64,000 nt of DNA from Lachnospiraceae bacterium (GTDB taxonomy: Bacteria > Bacillota > Clostridia > Lachnospirales > Lachnospiraceae): contig JAIKYU010000099.1 in assembly GCA_024682835.1 (NCBI GenBank), positions 59,850-123,849 of the forward strand, given 5' to 3'. The notes beneath the pieces were generated by a model. It was not told the DNA's origin. It searched no databases and saw only the letters and a list, made by a program, of their open reading frames with translations. Below are positions 61,371-64,000 of the stretch, in pieces; position 1 is the first letter of the stretch; each line of letters starts with the position of its first letter. Position numbers and translations under genes: made by a program.

Positions 61371-63815
61371 TTATGAACGAAGCTCGATATTCATACTGCC
61401 GAGACCATTCAATATCTTCTTCATGGTTCCCTGTACCTCCTCATCTGAAAGAGTCTTCTCCATGTTGCGGAAGGAAAGGGAATAGGCCATCGACTTAAAG
61501 CCCTCTCCGATCTGCTCTCCTTCATAGAGATCAAAGAGCTGTACGCTCTCCAGCGTCTTGCCGCCGCGCTGTCTGATCATTTTCTCAATATCGCCCGCAG
61601 GGATCTCCTTCGGTACCACCATGCTCAGATCCCTGGTCACGGCCGGGAATCTGGCAATGCCCTGATAACGATGGTCGAAGCCTGCTCTTTCCACGAGAAC
61701 CGGAAGATCGAGCACAGCCACATACACCCTGCCCTTGAGGCCGTAATTGGCAGCCACCGCCGGATGCAGTTCGCCGAGATATCCGGCCGGAAGCTGTTCC
61801 TTGCCCTGAGAAATCAGAATGCCGGCCTGCCTGCCCGGATGCAGGAAGCTTTTCCGCTGCTCATCCTCACAAGAGGCAATCTCCGTGCGGTCAAGAAGTG
61901 AGATGGAATCCAGCAGCTCCTCCACCACGCCCTTCATCACAAAGAAGTCGCCCTCGCCGTAAAACCCGATCGTCAGCTGCATGCGCTCATCCGGGAGCTC
62001 CGTAAGCGGCAGCGACTTTGCCAGATAGATATTGCCAAGCTCGAACAACCGGACATCCTTGTTCCGGCGGTTGAAGTTGGTAGAAAGGCTCGTGAGAATG
62101 CCGTTTAACGGAATCGTCCGCATGATGGAAAAATCCTCACCCAGCGGATTGGAGATCCGGATCGCCTCCCGCTCCTTTGCGTCCGCAGGGAGGCAAAGCA
62201 TGTCAAAGACCCTGGGCGATTCAAAGGAGTAGCTGTAGGCCTGGGAGAAACCGGCATGGCGTGCCGTCTCTCTGAGCACCTCCTCTACCCTGAGCTTCCA
62301 GGAAAGCCCGCCCATCGTCGCACTGCTCTTCGGCAGCGTCATCGGGATCTTGTCATATCCGTAAAAACGTGCAATTTCTTCCGCAATATCGCACATCTCG
62401 TTCAGATCCTGGCGGAAGCTCGGGACAATAATGGTATCCCCCTCGACCGGCACTTCTTCTCTATTCAATATTTCGATCATTTCTTCACGGCTTATCGAAG
62501 TGCCGTTCAGGGCGTTGATCCGGTCAGGCTCCAAAGGAATGCGCTTTTCACGTGCAAAAGGCTGTCCCGCTTCGACGATGCCCTTTGTCACCTTGCCGCA
62601 GCCCAGCTCTTCCACCAGCGCACAGGCGCGGTTGATCGCCGCCTCGGCGTTGGCCGGATCCAGTCCCTTTTCAAAGAAGCCTGAGGCATCCGTCCGAAGG
62701 CCGATCCGTTTGGCTGATTTCCGGATGTTTGGCCCGTTGAAGGTCGCCGCCTCAAACAGCACGGTCTTTACCCCTTCCGTGATCATGGAATTCTCACCGC
62801 CCATGATTCCGGCGATGCCGATTTCCTTCTCCGCATCGCAGATCATCAGAACGTCATGATCCATCGTCCGCTTCTCACCGTCCAGCGTCGTGAAGGTGTC
62901 GCCGTCCTTCGCCCGGCGCACGATGATCTTATGTCCGGCGACGGTGTCAAGGTCAAAGGCATGCATCGGCTGTCCGTACTCGAGCATCACATAGTTGGTG
63001 ATATCGACCAGATTGTTGATCGGCCGGATGCCGCAGGAACGGAGACGGTCGCGCAGCCATTTCGGGCTTTCGGCAATGGTGATGTCCGTGCAGACTCTGG
63101 CGCAGTATCTGCTGCAGAGATCCTGATCCTGTACCTCCACACTGATGAAATCGGATGCCTTCTGGTCGGTTTCATGCAGCGTCACGGCAGGCTTTACAAA
63201 CGGGAGTCTGAAGGTTGCGGCTGTCTCTCTCGCAATGCCTAAGATGCTGTAGCAGTCCACCCGGTTGGAGGTGATTTCAAAGTCAAAGAGCGAATCCTTA
63301 AGGCCCATCGCCTCCACACCGTCGCTTCCGATGGCAGGCAGACCGTCCTTCTCCCTGAAGATATGGATGCCTTCGGGATTGGATTCCGGGAAAAGATTCT
63401 TATCGCAGCCCAGCTCCTCGATCGAGCACATCATGCCGTTGCTCTCGATTCCGCGAAGCTTCCCTGCCTTGATCGGAATGCCGTTCTCAGGGAGCGGTCC
63501 TCCGTCATGTCCGCCGGCCACCTTGCCGCCCGAGAGCACCACGGGCACGACGGCGCCTTCAAAGAGGTTTTGTGCGCCGGTGACGATCTGAATCACCTCC
63601 GTGCCGATGTCCACCTGGCAGACAACCAGTTTGTCCGCGTCCGGATGCTGTTTGATCTCCTTCACCTGTCCGACGACGATCTTTTCCAGATTCTTATCCA
63701 GACGCCGCCAGGTCTCTCCCTTCGTGCCGGAGAGCGTGAGCGCATCAAACAGCTCCTGACCGTCACAGGAAAGGTCGGGAACATATGCCTTTAACCACGA
63801 ATAGCTTGCATTCAT
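61371..63815 (-). CDS. pheT: Phenylalanine--tRNA ligase beta subunit
   Basis: Beta subunit of the (alpha-beta)2 PheRS. The 814-aa protein has the N-terminal tRNA-binding domain (VGQVKEIKQHPDADKLVVC), the B3/B4 editing domain, B5 with a RINALNGT-type motif, and the C-terminal FDX-ACB domain (RFPAVTRDLSMVVPKEI). GGAGG 7 nt upstream supports the start. pheS, normally just upstream, would lie beyond the window edge at least 185 nt away. Confidence 0.96.
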   Translation of the reverse strand: MNASYSWLKAYVPDLSCDGQELFDALTLSGTKGETWRRLDKNLEKIVVGQVKEIKQHPDADKLVVCQVDIGTEVIQIVTGAQNLFEGAVVPVVLSGGKVAGGHDGGPLPENGIPIKAGKLRGIESNGMMCSIEELGCDKNLFPESNPEGIHIFREKDGLPAIGSDGVEAMGLKDSLFDFEITSNRVDCYSILGIARETAATFRLPFVKPAVTLHETDQKASDFISVEVQDQDLCSRYCARVCTDITIAESPKWLRDRLRSCGIRPINNLVDITNYVMLEYGQPMHAFDLDTVAGHKIIVRRAKDGDTFTTLDGEKRTMDHDVLMICDAEKEIGIAGIMGGENSMITEGVKTVLFEAATFNGPNIRKSAKRIGLRTDASGFFEKGLDPANAEAAINRACALVEELGCGKVTKGIVEAGQPFAREKRIPLEPDRINALNGTSISREEMIEILNREEVPVEGDTIIVPSFRQDLNEMCDIAEEIARFYGYDKIPMTLPKSSATMGGLSWKLRVEEVLRETARHAGFSQAYSYSFESPRVFDMLCLPADAKEREAIRISNPLGEDFSIMRTIPLNGILTSLSTNFNRRNKDVRLFELGNIYLAKSLPLTELPDERMQLTIGFYGEGDFFVMKGVVEELLDSISLLDRTEIASCEDEQRKSFLHPGRQAGILISQGKEQLPAGYLGELHPAVAANYGLKGRVYVAVLDLPVLVERAGFDHRYQGIARFPAVTRDLSMVVPKEIPAGDIEKMIRQRGGKTLESVQLFDLYEGEQIGEGFKSMAYSLSFRNMEKTLSDEEVQGTMKKILNGLGSMNIELRS

Positions 63816-63830
63816 TTATAAACCTCCATT

Positions 63831-63867
63831 GGTATCAGATTTCTTATCCGGTGATGCGGCTGCGCGG
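63831..63867. repeat. Intergenic direct repeat, copy 1
   Basis: A 37-nt unit (starts GGTATCAGATTTCT, ends GGCTGCGCGG) recurs at 63914-63950 with 35 of 37 positions identical. The two lie 83 nt apart in the region upstream of pheT, each followed by a different hairpin. Confidence 0.9.
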
Positions 63868-63870
63868 TGC

Positions 63871-63899
63871 ATCCGACAGACACTCCGTGTCTGTCGGAT
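63871..63899. repeat. Perfect 13-bp hairpin after repeat copy 1
   Basis: ATCCGACAGACAC / GTGTCTGTCGGAT with a 3-nt TCC loop. No T-run follows on either strand. Confidence 0.9.
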
Positions 63900-63913
63900 C
63901 GCGCTGCTCGCCC

Positions 63914-63950
63914 GGTATCAGATTTCTCTTCCGGTGATGCGGCTGCGCGG
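63914..63950. repeat. Intergenic direct repeat, copy 2
   Basis: Second copy of the 37-nt unit. Its 3' end is the 5' arm of a larger fold: GGTGATGCGGCT (63933-63944) pairs with AGCCGCATCACC (63983-63994), enclosing GCGCGGC/GCCGCGC and CTTCG/CGAAG hairpins. The structure may continue past the window edge. Confidence 0.88.
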
Positions 63951-64000
63951 CATTCGCCGCGCTCCCTTCGTCTTCGATCCGAAGCCGCATCACCTCATTG

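Noticed and set aside
63831-63950. CRISPR-like array
   Set aside because: Only two repeat units, differing at two positions, with a self-complementary spacer and no cas genes.
63816-64000. T-box riboswitch upstream of pheT
   Set aside because: Hairpins are present, but I found no T-box sequence, specifier-loop layout or terminator/antiterminator pair; the region is better described as repeats.

Overview
The window looks like a chromosomal segment of a high-GC, fibre-degrading member of the Clostridia, most likely Lachnospiraceae. The evidence is the housekeeping order pta-ackA-rpmF-plsX-acpP-rnc-smc-ftsY, the LplA/LplB/LplC-type sugar importer with MsmX/UgpC ATPases, clostridial SD-led starts and SigA-type promoters, and many plant-cell-wall genes. 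These assignments come from reading motifs in the translations; no database search was possible. Most genes lie on the minus strand.

Layout. 1-3.6 kb: a truncated GGDEF-EAL protein, an intracellular GH8 exo-oligoxylanase and a membrane-anchored GH25 muramidase. 3.6-14.3 kb: a housekeeping block (ilvA, ftsY, smc, rnc, acpP, plsX, rpmF, ackA, pta). 14.4-16.8 kb: tmcAL, tRNA-Ala(CGC), a small basic-tailed DUF6465-like protein and truA. 17-33.2 kb: a long minus-strand pectin/rhamnogalacturonan-type locus. In transcription order it has an MsmX-type ATPase, an S-component-like membrane protein, LplB and LplC permeases, a large lipoprotein binding protein, two 4-TM proteins, a second MsmX-type ATPase, two more 4-TM proteins, a CE12 acetylesterase, a TIM-barrel isomerase, a 26-aa membrane peptide, a beta-helix protein, an acyltransferase, a zinc-ribbon membrane protein and a pectin-acetylesterase-like enzyme. 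It starts from a consensus promoter that diverges from uxaC, with a LacI-type palindrome between the two promoters. 33.5-35.8 kb: uxaC and a LacI-type sensor without a DNA-binding domain. 36-38.3 kb: a decayed 7TM sensor-kinase-like locus (one in-frame stop, two homopolymer frameshifts).

38.4-44.3 kb is the most unusual part. A histidine kinase without an adjacent response regulator overlaps a 1448-aa protein that joins a signal-peptide-less GH74-type beta-propeller, a LacI/PBP1-type ligand-binding domain and a GGDEF diguanylate cyclase in one reading frame. If intact, this would couple handling or sensing of (xylo)glucan oligosaccharides directly to c-di-GMP synthesis.

44.5-64 kb: an EF-G paralogue, an SDR reductase, a MetY-type sulfhydrylase, xseB/xseA (XseA with an extra N-terminal domain), a phosphoribosyltransferase, a CE12-like protein that has lost all its catalytic motifs, tyrA-aroA, ugd, a Cache-HAMP-PAS-GGDEF cyclase, queA, an M18 aminopeptidase and pheT. 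The window ends in a structured tandem-repeat region upstream of pheT.

Together the genes suggest uptake and intracellular processing of acetylated pectin, xylan and xyloglucan oligosaccharides, uronate catabolism through UxaC, acetate production through Pta-AckA, and heavy use of c-di-GMP signalling. I saw no CRISPR array, transposase or phage gene.
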